The notes beneath the pieces are model-generated. The model worked only from the letters and a program-made list of their open reading frames with translations. It had not been told where the DNA came from and did no database searches. The translations under genes and the position numbers were made by a program. 64,000 nucleotides of DNA from Myxococcales bacterium (lineage in GTDB: Bacteria > Myxococcota_A > Polyangia > Polyangiales > Polyangiaceae), in contig SXNL01000007.1 in assembly GCA_005777185.1 (NCBI GenBank), positions 21,905 through 85,904 on the forward strand, written 5' to 3'. Positions 19,090-28,423 of this stretch are shown piece by piece; positions within the stretch are counted from its first letter, which is position 1; the number at the start of each line of letters is the position of its first letter.

Positions 19090-20427
19090 CTACTCCTCGT
19101 GGCCCGCCACGATCACCGGCCGGCGACACTGCCTGAGCACGGCGCGAGCGACCGACGGCGCGACCAGGCCGGAGCGATCGTACTGACCGAGGCACACGAC
19201 GTCGACGGACTCGCGCTCGGCGGCGTGACAGATCTCGTCGGCGATCACGCCTTCGAGCGCCTCCACGTCCACCTTCACGTCGGGATGCGTCACGCCGGCC
19301 TCGGCCACCCTTCGAAGACGCTGATGGATCTCCGCCTTCACGGCGGCGCGCTCCTCGGGCGTTCCGCGCACCGTGGGCAGGAGATCGCCCACCGGCGTCT
19401 GGCCCATCGCGGGTGGCAGCACGTGCACGAGGTGCAGCCGACCCCCGTTGGGGAGGAGGGCCACGGCGAGCGAGAGGGCACGATCCCCCGCCTCCGAGAA
19501 GTCCGTGGCCGCGAGGACGCGGTGGATGTCCGGCACGCGTCGCTCGTGCGGGCCACGTGGCGTCGGCACCGCCGCGACGCTGATGGGGGCGAGGTGCGCG
19601 ACCCCTCGTGAGACGGATCCGTGCCAGATGCGTCCGAGGAGGGAGCGCTGGTGCGTCCCGACGACCAGGAGATCGGCGCCGAGCTCGCCGGCGAGCGTGA
19701 CGAGCGTGTGATCGATTCCGCCCGCGGCCTGGCGCACGACGTAGCGCGGGTCGAGATCGCCCAGGAGCGCGCCCACCTTGGCGTGGAGATCGCGCAGGAT
19801 GCTCCGCTCGACCTCGGGGTCCACCTTGTCGAAGTCGAACGTCGCCTTGACGCCCAGGCGCTCCACGTCGTCGATCGGGCTCGCGATCGCCGCGACGGTC
19901 ACGTGGCACGGCCCGAACGCGAGCAGCTCGCGGATCCACCCCACCGCCGCGTCCGACGACGCGGATCGGTCCGCCGCCACGAGGACCTCGAGCGGGCGCT
20001 CGCCGCGAAGCCAGCGCTCGAAGGGCGCGGCGTCGCGCACGATCATGACCGGCACGCGGGACTGGCGCGCGAGCCTGTCCGCGACGCTCCCGAGGAGCCA
20101 CCGCGCCGGCGCCCGCAGGCCCAGGGAGGAGACGACCGCGAGGCGCGCCTCGTTCGGGCCCGTCATGCTCGCGAGGACGTCCCCGACACGGCCGAACGCG
20201 AGCTCCTCGTCGACCTCCACGCCTGTCGAGCGGACGCGCGCGGCCGCGTCGCGGAGCGAACCGAGGAGCGGCCCCTTCGCGTCCTCGACGTTGATGGTGA
20301 CGGTCGCGAGGTCGTCGAACACGTGGACCAGGCGGAGGCGCTCGTTCGCGCGCTTCGCGAGGAGCGCGGCGGTCGTGACGGCCTGGCTGGCGGGCATGGA
20401 GAAGTCGGTTCCGCAGAGGATGGTCAT
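19090..20427 (-). CDS. Universal stress protein with three tandem UspA-like domains
   Basis: Three units: MTILCGTDFS..., LEVLVAADRS...LLVVGTHQRSLLGRIWHGSVSRGVAHLAPISVAAV, IHRVLAATDFS...VVCLGQYDRSGLVAPSVARAVLRQCRRPVIVAGHEE. Confidence 0.88.
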   Translation of the reverse strand: MTILCGTDFSMPASQAVTTAALLAKRANERLRLVHVFDDLATVTINVEDAKGPLLGSLRDAAARVRSTGVEVDEELAFGRVGDVLASMTGPNEARLAVVSSLGLRAPARWLLGSVADRLARQSRVPVMIVRDAAPFERWLRGERPLEVLVAADRSASSDAAVGWIRELLAFGPCHVTVAAIASPIDDVERLGVKATFDFDKVDPEVERSILRDLHAKVGALLGDLDPRYVVRQAAGGIDHTLVTLAGELGADLLVVGTHQRSLLGRIWHGSVSRGVAHLAPISVAAVPTPRGPHERRVPDIHRVLAATDFSEAGDRALSLAVALLPNGGRLHLVHVLPPAMGQTPVGDLLPTVRGTPEERAAVKAEIHQRLRRVAEAGVTHPDVKVDVEALEGVIADEICHAAERESVDVVCLGQYDRSGLVAPSVARAVLRQCRRPVIVAGHEE

Positions 20428-20581
20428 GATGCGATCGAGCCAAGCAGGAAGCCTGCCATTGGGCGCCCCCGCGCGGCCTCGTGCGACGGTCCAGACAACT
20501 GCAGCAATCCAGGCTGCGCGAGCGCGGCGACCACCCGCAGTTCCTGCATGTGGTGCAGGACGTGCGCGACTGCACTTGACA

Positions 20582-20603
20582 AATGTGAGACGACCCTCAC
20601 ATT
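20582..20603. promoter_or_regulatory. Candidate TetR operator AATGTGAG-ACGACC-CTCACATT
   Basis: Perfect 8-bp inverted repeat with 6-bp spacer upstream of the P450 gene. Confidence 0.7.
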
Positions 20604-20611
20604 CTGGGCCC

Positions 20612-20633
20612 AACGTGAGGGTCGCCTCACTTT
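20612..20633. promoter_or_regulatory. Candidate TetR operator AACGTGAG-GGTCGC-CTCACTTT
   Basis: Same consensus, 30 bp centre-to-centre from the previous site, directly upstream of the P450 start (20651). Confidence 0.65.
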
Positions 20634-20650
20634 TTGTCCTGGAGGATGCG

Positions 20651-22141
20651 ATGTCGGTGCCGGCCCGAGCAGCCAACGAGATCAAGGACGCCAGCGCGAA
20701 CCGCCCGCGCGTCTCCCCGGACAGGGAGTCGGGGCGCGCCCTGCACGCGGACGCGGAGGCACCTCGGGGCTCGGCCCCTGCCGGGCCTCCGAAGCGGGCG
20801 CCGATCCCGCCCGGGGTCTTCTTCTTCGGCAGCGTGTTCGAGGGATGGAGGGATCCGCTCGGCCTCTTCCTGCGGGGCCGGGCGCAGTACGGCGACGCCG
20901 TCCAGTACAGGTTCGGGTGGTACCGCTACTTCCTGTTCAACGATCCGGCGGCCATCAAGCACGTCCTCACCGACAACGCCAGGAACTACACCAAGAGCCG
21001 GAACTACCAGGGTCTCAAGGTCATCTTCGGCAACGGCCTCCTCACGAGCGAGGGCGAGTTCTGGAAGCGCCAGCGGCGCCTGTCGCAGCCGGCGTTCCAC
21101 CGCGACCGCCTGGTGGGGTTCGCGAACACGATGGCGAGCGAGACCAACCGCATGCTCGCGCGCTGGCAACACCTCCCGCGCTCGAGCGACGGGCACGCGC
21201 CGGTCCTCGACGTGCACGCCGAGATGATGCGCCTCACGTTCGCGATCGTCGGGCAGACGCTGTTCACGACCGACGTGGACGGCGACTCGAGCGCCATCGG
21301 CGAGGCGCTCCAGTACAGCCTCGAGTGGGCGAACGACTACGCGGAGTCGATCGTCCGTGTGCCGCCGTGGGTGCCGACACCGCGAAACGCCGGGTTCAAG
21401 AAGGCCGTCCGCACGATCGACGACCTGTTCACGCGCATCATCGACGAGCGACGCCGCTCCGGCTCGGACGGGGACGACCTCCTCGGCATGCTGATGAGCG
21501 CGCGCGGCGACGACGGGAAGGAGCGCATGACCGAGCGCCAGCTACGCGACGAGGTCCTGACGCTCGTGCTGGCGGGCCACGAGACGACGGCGAACCTGCT
21601 GGCCTTCACGTTCCACCTCCTCTCGTGCCACCCCGAGTGGGAGCGTCGCGTGGTGGCCGAGGTGCGGCAGGTGATCGGGGAACGCGAGATCCGCTTCGAG
21701 GACGTGCGCCGCCTGGAGATCACGCGGATGGTGCTCGAGGAGGCGCTCCGGCTCTACCCGCCCGCCTGGACGTTCGAGCGGCAGGCCGTGGAGGACGACG
21801 TGGTGGCGGGGTACGCGGTGCCGAAGGGGAGCATCGTCGGGATCTCACCCTACTCGCTGCACCGCCACCCGGGGCTGTGGGAGAACCCGGAGGGGTTCGA
21901 TCCGGAGCGCTTCACGCCCGAGCGGAAGGAGGCGCGGAACAAGTACGCGTACCTGCCCTTCGGCGGCGGTCCCCGCACATGCATCGGGAACGCGTTCGCG
22001 ATGATGGAGGCCCAGATCATCCTCGCGAAGGTCCTGAGGGATCACACGCTCGCGCGGGTGCCCGCGAGGCCGCTCGAGTTGAGCCCGCTGATCACGCTCC
22101 GGCCGAAGCATGGGATCTGGGTGGAGGTCGGTGGCCGGTGA
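20651..22141 (+). CDS. Cytochrome P450
   Basis: I-helix [14 protein letters not shown]-helix EEALRLYPP, heme loop [22 protein letters not shown]. Confidence 0.95.
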   Translation: MSVPARAANEIKDASANRPRVSPDRESGRALHADAEAPRGSAPAGPPKRAPIPPGVFFFGSVFEGWRDPLGLFLRGRAQYGDAVQYRFGWYRYFLFNDPAAIKHVLTDNARNYTKSRNYQGLKVIFGNGLLTSEGEFWKRQRRLSQPAFHRDRLVGFANTMASETNRMLARWQHLPRSSDGHAPVLDVHAEMMRLTFAIVGQTLFTTDVDGDSSAIGEALQYSLEWANDYAESIVRVPPWVPTPRNAGFKKAVRTIDDLFTRIIDERRRSGSDGDDLLGMLMSARGDDGKERMTERQLRDEVLTLVLAGHETTANLLAFTFHLLSCHPEWERRVVAEVRQVIGEREIRFEDVRRLEITRMVLEEALRLYPPAWTFERQAVEDDVVAGYAVPKGSIVGISPYSLHRHPGLWENPEGFDPERFTPERKEARNKYAYLPFGGGPRTCIGNAFAMMEAQIILAKVLRDHTLARVPARPLELSPLITLRPKHGIWVEVGGR

Positions 22142-22175
22142 CCCGACGCCGGACACCCCGCGGACCGTCCTGGCG

Positions 22176-22198
22176 GCGACGGAGCGTCGCTATTGTTG
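22176..22198 (+). terminator. Possible intrinsic terminator after the P450 gene
   Basis: GCGACG-GAG-CGTCGC stem-loop followed by TATTGTTG, 35 nt after the P450 stop; overlaps the operator-like repeat at 22192-22214. Confidence 0.35.
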
Positions 22199-22214
22199 CT
22201 CATGTCACAACAAT
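22192..22214. promoter_or_regulatory. Operator-like inverted repeat ATTGTTG-N9-CAACAAT upstream of pirin gene
   Basis: Perfect 7-bp arms around CTCATGTCA; AT-rich island in GC-rich sequence. Confidence 0.5.
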
Positions 22215-22280
22215 CCGTCGCCGCGCCCCCACCTTCATCCGCAGGCCCCGCGGCCGCATGATGTGCGCGAGGAGAACCCG

Positions 22281-23132
22281 ATGACCACGCACGACACCAC
22301 GGCCACGATCCCCCGCGCCATCACCCGGACCACGCGCGGGATCCCCACCAGCGACGGCGCGGGCGTCAAGCTCACCCGCGTCATCGGTACGCCCGCGATC
22401 CGCAACCTCGATCCCTTCCTGATGCTCGACGAGTTCCGCTCGGACGAGCCCCAGGACTACCTCGCCGGGTTCCCCGATCACCCGCACCGCGGCTTCGAGA
22501 CCATCACGTACATGCTCGCGGGTCGCTTCCGCCACAAGGACAACCAGGGCCACGAGGGCCTGCTCGACGCAGGAGGCGCGCAGTGGATGACCGCGGGCCG
22601 CGGCATCGTGCACTCCGAGATGCCCGAGCAGGAGGAGGGCCTCGTGTGGGGTTTCCAGCTCTGGCTCAACCTGCCCGCGTCCGAGAAGATGCGCACGCCC
22701 ACGTACAAGGACCTTCAGGCCGCCGACATCCCGTGCGTCGCGCTCGGCGCCGCGACCGCGCGCGTGCTCGCCGGATCCGTCGGCGGCGTGACGGGCCCCA
22801 TCTCGGGGCGCGCGACGGAGCCCGTGTTCGTGGACGTCGCGATCCCCGCGGGCCAGGCGGCGACGGTGCCGGTGCCGCGGGGCCACGAGGGGTTCGTCTA
22901 CCCGTTCGAGGGCACGGTCGCGATCGGCGGCCGGATCCTCGCGCGCGGTGAGATCGGGGTCCTCGGCGACGGCGACGCGATCACGCTCGCCGCCGAGGGT
23001 GGACCCGCGAAGGCGCTGATCGTCGCGGGCAAGCCGCTCGGAGAGCCGATCGTGCAGTACGGGCCGTTCGTGATGAACACCCGCGCGGAGGTCGAGCAGG
23101 CCGTGATGGACTTCCGGGCGGGGCGGTTCTGA
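22281..23132 (+). CDS. Pirin family protein
   Basis: NLDPFLMLDEFRSDEPQDYLAGFPDHPHRGFETITYMLAGRFRHKDNQGHEGLLDAGGAQWMTAGRGIVHSEMPE: pirin signature. Confidence 0.95.
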   Translation: MTTHDTTATIPRAITRTTRGIPTSDGAGVKLTRVIGTPAIRNLDPFLMLDEFRSDEPQDYLAGFPDHPHRGFETITYMLAGRFRHKDNQGHEGLLDAGGAQWMTAGRGIVHSEMPEQEEGLVWGFQLWLNLPASEKMRTPTYKDLQAADIPCVALGAATARVLAGSVGGVTGPISGRATEPVFVDVAIPAGQAATVPVPRGHEGFVYPFEGTVAIGGRILARGEIGVLGDGDAITLAAEGGPAKALIVAGKPLGEPIVQYGPFVMNTRAEVEQAVMDFRAGRF

Positions 23133-23147
23133 GGGGGACCGCCGGCC

Positions 23148-24005
23148 TCACCCCGCCAGCGTCTCGACCATCTCCCGAGCCGCGTATTTCCCCGGCGCGT
23201 CACGCCCCACCCGCGCCGCGGACCACCGCGGATCGTGCGTGAAGAACGTCCTGCCCTCCTCCGCGATCACGCGGTCGAGCACGGCCCTCTTCTCGTCGAT
23301 CAACAGCTCCGGGTAGCGGTCGTACCCCATCGTGATCGGCAGGTGCACCCACGGCACGCCCGGGACGAGATCGCCCATGAACGTGATCGGCCCCGAGCCG
23401 TGGCCCTCCACACGCGTGAGCATGAGCCCGGGCGTGTGCCCCTCCGAGAACGTGAACGAGTAGCCGGCCCCCAGGGTCTCGCTCGTCTCGCCCTTGACCC
23501 GCTCGACCCGCCCGGTCGCCTCGAGGAGCGGCACGAGCTCCGGGATGAAGCTCGCCCGGTCGCGCGCATGCGGGCTCCTCGCGCGCTGCCACGCGCGCTC
23601 GCCGATCACCCACCGCGCCTTCGGGAACACCAGCTCGAGCGGCGCGTCGGAGCGATGCGCCGTCAGGACGCCCCCCGCGTGATCGAAGTGCAGGTGCGAG
23701 AGCACCACCACGTCGATGTCGCCAGGCCCGACGCCGATCTGCGCGAGCGACGCGAGCAGGACGTGCTCCTCCTCCTCCACACCGAAGCGCTCGCGGAGCT
23801 TGCGGTCGAAGAACGCCCCGATGCCGGCCTCGAGGAGCACGTTGCGCCCCCCCGCCTCGCGGACCAGGAGCGCGCGGCACGCGAGCGAGATCCTGTGACG
23901 CTCGTCGGGGGGCGCCCACTTCTCCCACACGGGGCGCGGACAGTTGCCGAACATCGCGCCCCCGTCGAGGCGCTGCGTGTTGCCTGGGACGCTGAAGAGC
24001 TGCAT
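23148..24005 (-). CDS. MBL-fold metallo-hydrolase
   Basis: [17 protein letters not shown] (HxHxDH), later [24 protein letters not shown]. Confidence 0.92.
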   Translation of the reverse strand: MQLFSVPGNTQRLDGGAMFGNCPRPVWEKWAPPDERHRISLACRALLVREAGGRNVLLEAGIGAFFDRKLRERFGVEEEEHVLLASLAQIGVGPGDIDVVVLSHLHFDHAGGVLTAHRSDAPLELVFPKARWVIGERAWQRARSPHARDRASFIPELVPLLEATGRVERVKGETSETLGAGYSFTFSEGHTPGLMLTRVEGHGSGPITFMGDLVPGVPWVHLPITMGYDRYPELLIDEKRAVLDRVIAEEGRTFFTHDPRWSAARVGRDAPGKYAAREMVETLAG

Positions 24006-24031
24006 CGCTCAGCGGGTATAGCGGATCGGTC

Positions 24032-24058
24032 CCTCGCCGCCACGTCCTATCGGCGAGG
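24032..24058 (-). terminator. Stem-loop (8-bp stem, 11-nt loop) immediately after the ATP-grasp stop
   Basis: CCTCGCCG-CCACGTCCTAT-CGGCGAGG adjoining the stop codon at 24059-24061; no U-tract, so it may be an intercistronic stabiliser rather than a terminator. Confidence 0.4.
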
Positions 24059-25276
24059 TCAGCCGGGGCCCGAGTAGCGGATCTCGAGCGTCTCGATGAT
24101 CTTCTTGATGAGGGCCTTCACCCCGTCCGTCTGGGGGTGCCGGACGACGACGTAGCCGTCTCCCTCGTAGCTGTCGCTCTTCGGCGCGCCGATGGTGGGG
24201 AGCTTCGCCTCGACGAGCCACTTGTGGATGGCCTCGTGGGTCTCCCGCACGCCGCGGATCGACACCACCCGGCCGTGGCCCATGCCGCGGATGTAGGCGC
24301 ACCCGGCCGCGTACTTACGCTCCCACGGCGCGTCGAGCTCACCGTCCACCACGGCGCGCGCCCACGCCCGGTACACGTCGATCCCGTGGGCGAGTCCGGT
24401 CATCTGGCAGAGCTGCGGCCCGGGCGGACGCGCGGCGATCTCGCCGATGGCGAGCGTGCCGTCGGGGCGCTCGAACCACTCCATGTGGGTCATCCCGTCC
24501 TCGAGGCCGAGCGCGCGGATGGCCGCGAAGCCGGCCTCGCGGGCGCGCGCGTAGCGGGCGTCGTCCGTCTCGCGCGGGAGCACGACCGCCCACTGGATCC
24601 ACGGGTTCTCGAGCACCTCGAGGCATCCCGGGAGGTAGTCCGACACGGACCACACGCGCGGGACGCCGCCCACGGTGATGGTCTCGAAGCTGTGCTCGCT
24701 CCCCCGCAGCATCTCCTCCGCGAGGATCGGGGCGCCGGGGCGCGCGCTCATGGATCGCACGGCGTCGATGAGCTCCTCGCGTGAGCCGACGCGGAAGGTG
24801 GCCTTCGCGCCCATGCCCGCGGGGGGCTTCACCACCACGGGGAAGCCGACCTCCTCCGCGAAGGCCGCCGCGTCGCGCTCCGACGCGATCAGACTGTGGC
24901 GCGCGACGGGCAGCCCGGCCGCGCGGAGGGCGTCCTTCATGCGCGCCTTCTCGCGGAAGAGCTCGGCGGTTCGCACGCTCGTGCCGACGACACCGAAGCG
25001 CTCGCGGACCTGCGCGAGCTCGACCATCATGGCCTCGAGCACGCCGAGGATGCGGTGCGGCGCGCCGTGGCGCTGGCGGAGGGCCTCGACCGCGGCCGAG
25101 ACGTGCTCGACGTTCTGCGGCTCGGTCACCCGGACGACGTCGTCGTACACATCGTCCTCGGGCGGCGTGTGAACGACGCCGAGGAGGCGCACGCGGTCGA
25201 GACCGCGCGTCGCGCGCACGAACCGCATCGTCGCGTCGGTAGGGAACGGCGCGACGAAGATCACGTTGCGGAGCAT
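24059..25276 (-). CDS. ATP-grasp domain protein
   Basis: MLRNVIFVAPFPTDATMRFVRAT...; REKARMKDALRAAGLPVARHSLIASERDAAAFAEEVGFPVVVKPPAGMGAKATFRV...APILAEEMLRGSEHSFETIT...GEIAARPPG. Confidence 0.85.
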   Translation of the reverse strand: MLRNVIFVAPFPTDATMRFVRATRGLDRVRLLGVVHTPPEDDVYDDVVRVTEPQNVEHVSAAVEALRQRHGAPHRILGVLEAMMVELAQVRERFGVVGTSVRTAELFREKARMKDALRAAGLPVARHSLIASERDAAAFAEEVGFPVVVKPPAGMGAKATFRVGSREELIDAVRSMSARPGAPILAEEMLRGSEHSFETITVGGVPRVWSVSDYLPGCLEVLENPWIQWAVVLPRETDDARYARAREAGFAAIRALGLEDGMTHMEWFERPDGTLAIGEIAARPPGPQLCQMTGLAHGIDVYRAWARAVVDGELDAPWERKYAAGCAYIRGMGHGRVVSIRGVRETHEAIHKWLVEAKLPTIGAPKSDSYEGDGYVVVRHPQTDGVKALIKKIIETLEIRYSGPG

Positions 25277-25314
25277 CCGCCCTAGAATCACGCGACGGTG
25301 GTTGCCTCGTCAAT

Positions 25315-25366
25315 GGACCACGCCGCTGGACCGCGGTCCCCGTCCGCGGTCCGGCGGCCGTGGTCC
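25315..25366. repeat. Long near-perfect inverted repeat / hairpin in a divergent intergenic region
   Basis: 5' arm GGACCACGCCGCTGGACCGCGG, loop TCCCCGT, 3' arm CCGCGGTCCGGCGGCCGTGGTCC: 22-bp stem with one bulged base and one T:G pair. Confidence 0.75.
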
Positions 25367-25410
25367 GCTCTTTCCGGGAACAAAACCTCCCGCCCGTCGT
25401 TCCGACCAGG

Positions 25411-26253
25411 ATGGCCACCCAGACCACCGTGCCGGCGTGGCGCAGGGCCGGCGCCTCGCTGGCGATGGGCGCGACCGCGGTGGGCGTGGGCGTCATGGTC
25501 GCACGCTCCCCGTTCCTTGGCGGGTACGACATGCTCCCTGCCGCGGTGATGGCGGTCGCGGCGGTCGGCCTCTCTCGACGCGGGCTCGTGACCCAGGCGC
25601 TCTCGCGCGGCACCGCCTGGGTCGTGTTCGCCCCGACGCTCATCGTCACGATCGCGTCGCTGTGGATGTCCCATCGGGTCGAGCACGAGGCCGCTCTGAT
25701 GGCCGCGGGCACCGGCGCCGCCCTCGCGCTCGGTCACCCGATGCTGAACACCGACGAGGCGCGCGCCGCCTTCTCGCCGGTCCGCTTTCGACGCTGGGTC
25801 CTCGCCTCGATGACCGCCACCGCGGCCGCGTTCCTCTCGGGGGGCTACTTCGCGCTCGACGCCGCCCGCGGCTCGCACGTGGGCGCCGCGGTGGGGCTCG
25901 GCGCCCTTTGCCTGTCCCTCCTCGCCTCGCTCGTCGGCATCGCGCGGATGCGGGGGTGGGGGCCCCTGCTCGCGGGCGTGACGTCCGTCGCGGCGCTCCT
26001 GGCCGCGGCGATCCTCGGCGGCGCGACCGGGGTCGGCGTCGCGCTCGCCGCGGTGCCCGGCCTGCTCATGACCGCGCCGCTCATCCTCTCGCGACTGAGC
26101 CCCGCCCCCGCGTCGGCGCCGGGCCCCGTTGCGACACGCGTCGCGCTCGACACCCCCGAGCCCCCGACACGCGTGCGCGTCGCACCGATCGTGGACGCGG
26201 AGGCCACCGCCTCGGCCGAGGCGCCCCTGCGCGCGCTCGCGCGACGGGGCTGA
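25411..26253 (+). CDS. Hypothetical multi-pass membrane protein
   Basis: MATQTTVPAWRRAGASLAMGATAVGVGVMVARSPF... with several hydrophobic segments and a Pro/Ala-rich tail. Confidence 0.7.
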   Translation: MATQTTVPAWRRAGASLAMGATAVGVGVMVARSPFLGGYDMLPAAVMAVAAVGLSRRGLVTQALSRGTAWVVFAPTLIVTIASLWMSHRVEHEAALMAAGTGAALALGHPMLNTDEARAAFSPVRFRRWVLASMTATAAAFLSGGYFALDAARGSHVGAAVGLGALCLSLLASLVGIARMRGWGPLLAGVTSVAALLAAAILGGATGVGVALAAVPGLLMTAPLILSRLSPAPASAPGPVATRVALDTPEPPTRVRVAPIVDAEATASAEAPLRALARRG

Positions 26254-26262
26254 CCGGGCCGA

Positions 26263-26988
26263 TCACGGCCCGCAGCCGGTCCCCTCGGTGGTGATCTTGC
26301 ACGTGTCCTTCGCGCGGCACTTCTCGACCACGACGAACTTGGCGGCGTCGCACTTGAGGACGCTCTTCGCGTCGAGCGAGCACGCGAAGTGATCCTCGTT
26401 GGCCTTCTTCTCGCAGGCGTCGCCGACCTCGGCGACCGTGTCGTCGCACTGGATCGCGCCGGGCGCGACGGCGCACCCCTTCGGGCCCCTGCAGAGGGTC
26501 GACGCCTCGAACTTGCCGCCCTTGCATACGAGCGAGCTCTTCCTGTCCGGGGCACACGCGTAGTCCTTGTCGACGAGGCACGGGTCATCCGGCGAGGCGA
26601 TCGAGTTGTCGCAGCTCACGTCCTTCGCGGCGCGCTGGCAGCCCTTCGCACCACCGCACGCCGCCTCCCTCGCCCACTTGCCCTTCCTGCACGCGACCAC
26701 CGCCTTCTGGTCGGGGGTGCAGGCGTGGTCGCTCTCGATCACGCAGACCTCGCCCGCCTCGGCGATCGCCTGATCGCAGTCGCCCTCCCCCTGGACCGCG
26801 ACGCACCCCTTCGGACCGCGACACTTGACGGGGGTCCACTTGCCGGACTGGCACACGAGGGCCGCCTGCTTGATCTCGCAGACCTGCTTGGCTTCGAGCT
26901 TGCACTTCTCGCCTGACTTGGCCTTCCCGCCGCAAGCCGCGAGGACCACCGTGAGGATCGCACAGGCGAGGTACAGCCCCTTCGTCAT
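26263..26988 (-). CDS. Cys-rich lipoprotein with four tandem ~55-aa repeats
   Basis: Lipobox AACGG; repeats like GEVCVIESDHACTPDQKAVVACRKGKWAREAACGGAKGCQRAAKDVSCDNSIA. Confidence 0.8.
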   Translation of the reverse strand: MTKGLYLACAILTVVLAACGGKAKSGEKCKLEAKQVCEIKQAALVCQSGKWTPVKCRGPKGCVAVQGEGDCDQAIAEAGEVCVIESDHACTPDQKAVVACRKGKWAREAACGGAKGCQRAAKDVSCDNSIASPDDPCLVDKDYACAPDRKSSLVCKGGKFEASTLCRGPKGCAVAPGAIQCDDTVAEVGDACEKKANEDHFACSLDAKSVLKCDAAKFVVVEKCRAKDTCKITTEGTGCGP

Positions 26989-27049
26989 GGCCGCACCACG
27001 ATAGTCGAAGCGGCCGCCGGCTGCCCACTTTCGCCAGGCCCCCGGTGCG

Positions 27050-28267
27050 TCAGCGCCGCCCTCCCCTGCGCGCGTCGGGGAGCCTCTGCGCGTGCGGGAC
27101 CACCACGTCCGCCTCCTCCAGCAGGGAGGCGAGGGTCCCGCTGGCCTCGCCGAAGCGACGTTTCATCTGCAAGCGCACCGCTTCCAGGCGCTCCTGCTTC
27201 TCCCGGGAACGATCGTCGAACAGCGCTCGCTGCCCGCGCCCGCGGGCGGCGAGATCGGAGACGGACACGCCGGTGAGGCGCACGCCGAGCGCCCCGAGGT
27301 CGAAGCGCGCGAGCAGCTCTAGCGCAGCTTCGTGGATGGATCGCGTGTCGCTCACCGGTGCGTCCAGCGTGACCCTCCGCGAGACGAGCGAGAAGTCGGC
27401 GTACTTCAGCTTCACGACGACCACGCGGCCGGCGAGGCCCCCCTCCGTGAGCCGCTCCGCGACGCGCGACGCGTGGGCGAGCAACGTCCGCGCGATGTCC
27501 TCGCGGTCCACGAGATCGTGCTCGTACGTCGACTCGGCGCCCATCGACCTCGCCTCCCCGTCCGGCTCGACCGACCTCGGATCGTCCCCGCAGGCGAGCC
27601 TCCGTGCCTCGGCGCCCCACGAGCCGAGCGCGCGCTCGAGGACGCGGGCATCGGCCGCCGCGAGGTGCGCGAGGGTCGTCAGGCCCAGTCCCCGGAGGAG
27701 CGGCGCGGTCTTCGCGCCCACTCCCCACATCCGCTCGATCGGGAGCGGCGCGAGGAATGCCCTGGCGTCCTCGGGCACGACGACGAGACCGTCGGGCTTC
27801 TCGAGATCGCTCGCGATCTTCGCGACGAACTTGCAGCGCGCGACGCCAGCCGAGGCCGTGAGGCGGGTCTCCTCGCGAATGGCGTCCTTGATGGCGCGCG
27901 CGATCTCCACCCGGTCGCCGAAGAGGGACTCGCTCCCCGTCACGTCGAGGAACGCCTCGTCGAGGCTCAGACCCTCGACGAGCGGCGTGTACCGGCGGAA
28001 GATCTCGAAGACGGCGTGGCTCACCTCGGCGTAGCGCCCGCGCCGACCCTCCACGACGACCGCGTGGGGACATCTCCGGAGCGCCTCGTGCATGGGCATC
28101 GCGCTGTGCACGCCGAACTTCCGGGCCTCGTACGAGGCAGCCGCCACGACGCCGCGGCGCGAGCGCCCACCGACGAGCACGGGCTTCCCCCGCAGCGATG
28201 GATCGTCGTGCTGCTCGACGGACGCGAAGAACGCGTCCATGTCGACGTGGAGGATCGCGCGTCGCAT
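27050..28267 (-). CDS. dinB: DNA polymerase IV (Y-family)
   Basis: MRRAILHVDMDAFFASVEQHDDPSLRGKPVLVGG...VVAAASYEARKFGVHSAMPMHEALRRCP...EGLSLDEAFLDVT...SAGVARCKFVAKIASDLEKPDGL. Confidence 0.96.
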   Translation of the reverse strand: MRRAILHVDMDAFFASVEQHDDPSLRGKPVLVGGRSRRGVVAAASYEARKFGVHSAMPMHEALRRCPHAVVVEGRRGRYAEVSHAVFEIFRRYTPLVEGLSLDEAFLDVTGSESLFGDRVEIARAIKDAIREETRLTASAGVARCKFVAKIASDLEKPDGLVVVPEDARAFLAPLPIERMWGVGAKTAPLLRGLGLTTLAHLAAADARVLERALGSWGAEARRLACGDDPRSVEPDGEARSMGAESTYEHDLVDREDIARTLLAHASRVAERLTEGGLAGRVVVVKLKYADFSLVSRRVTLDAPVSDTRSIHEAALELLARFDLGALGVRLTGVSVSDLAARGRGQRALFDDRSREKQERLEAVRLQMKRRFGEASGTLASLLEEADVVVPHAQRLPDARRGGRR

Positions 28268-28423
28268 GGGGCGACGTGAGCGTAGCCGAGCATGGCCAGA
28301 GGTCGGGCGGCAGAGTTGGCGGCCCCGTGGGCTCGCGCGCGGTACACTTGTAACGGTGCGTATCTCCTTGTCCTTCCTTGTGGGAAGCCGGAAGCCACGC
28401 CCCGCATGTGCCGTTCCTTCGAC

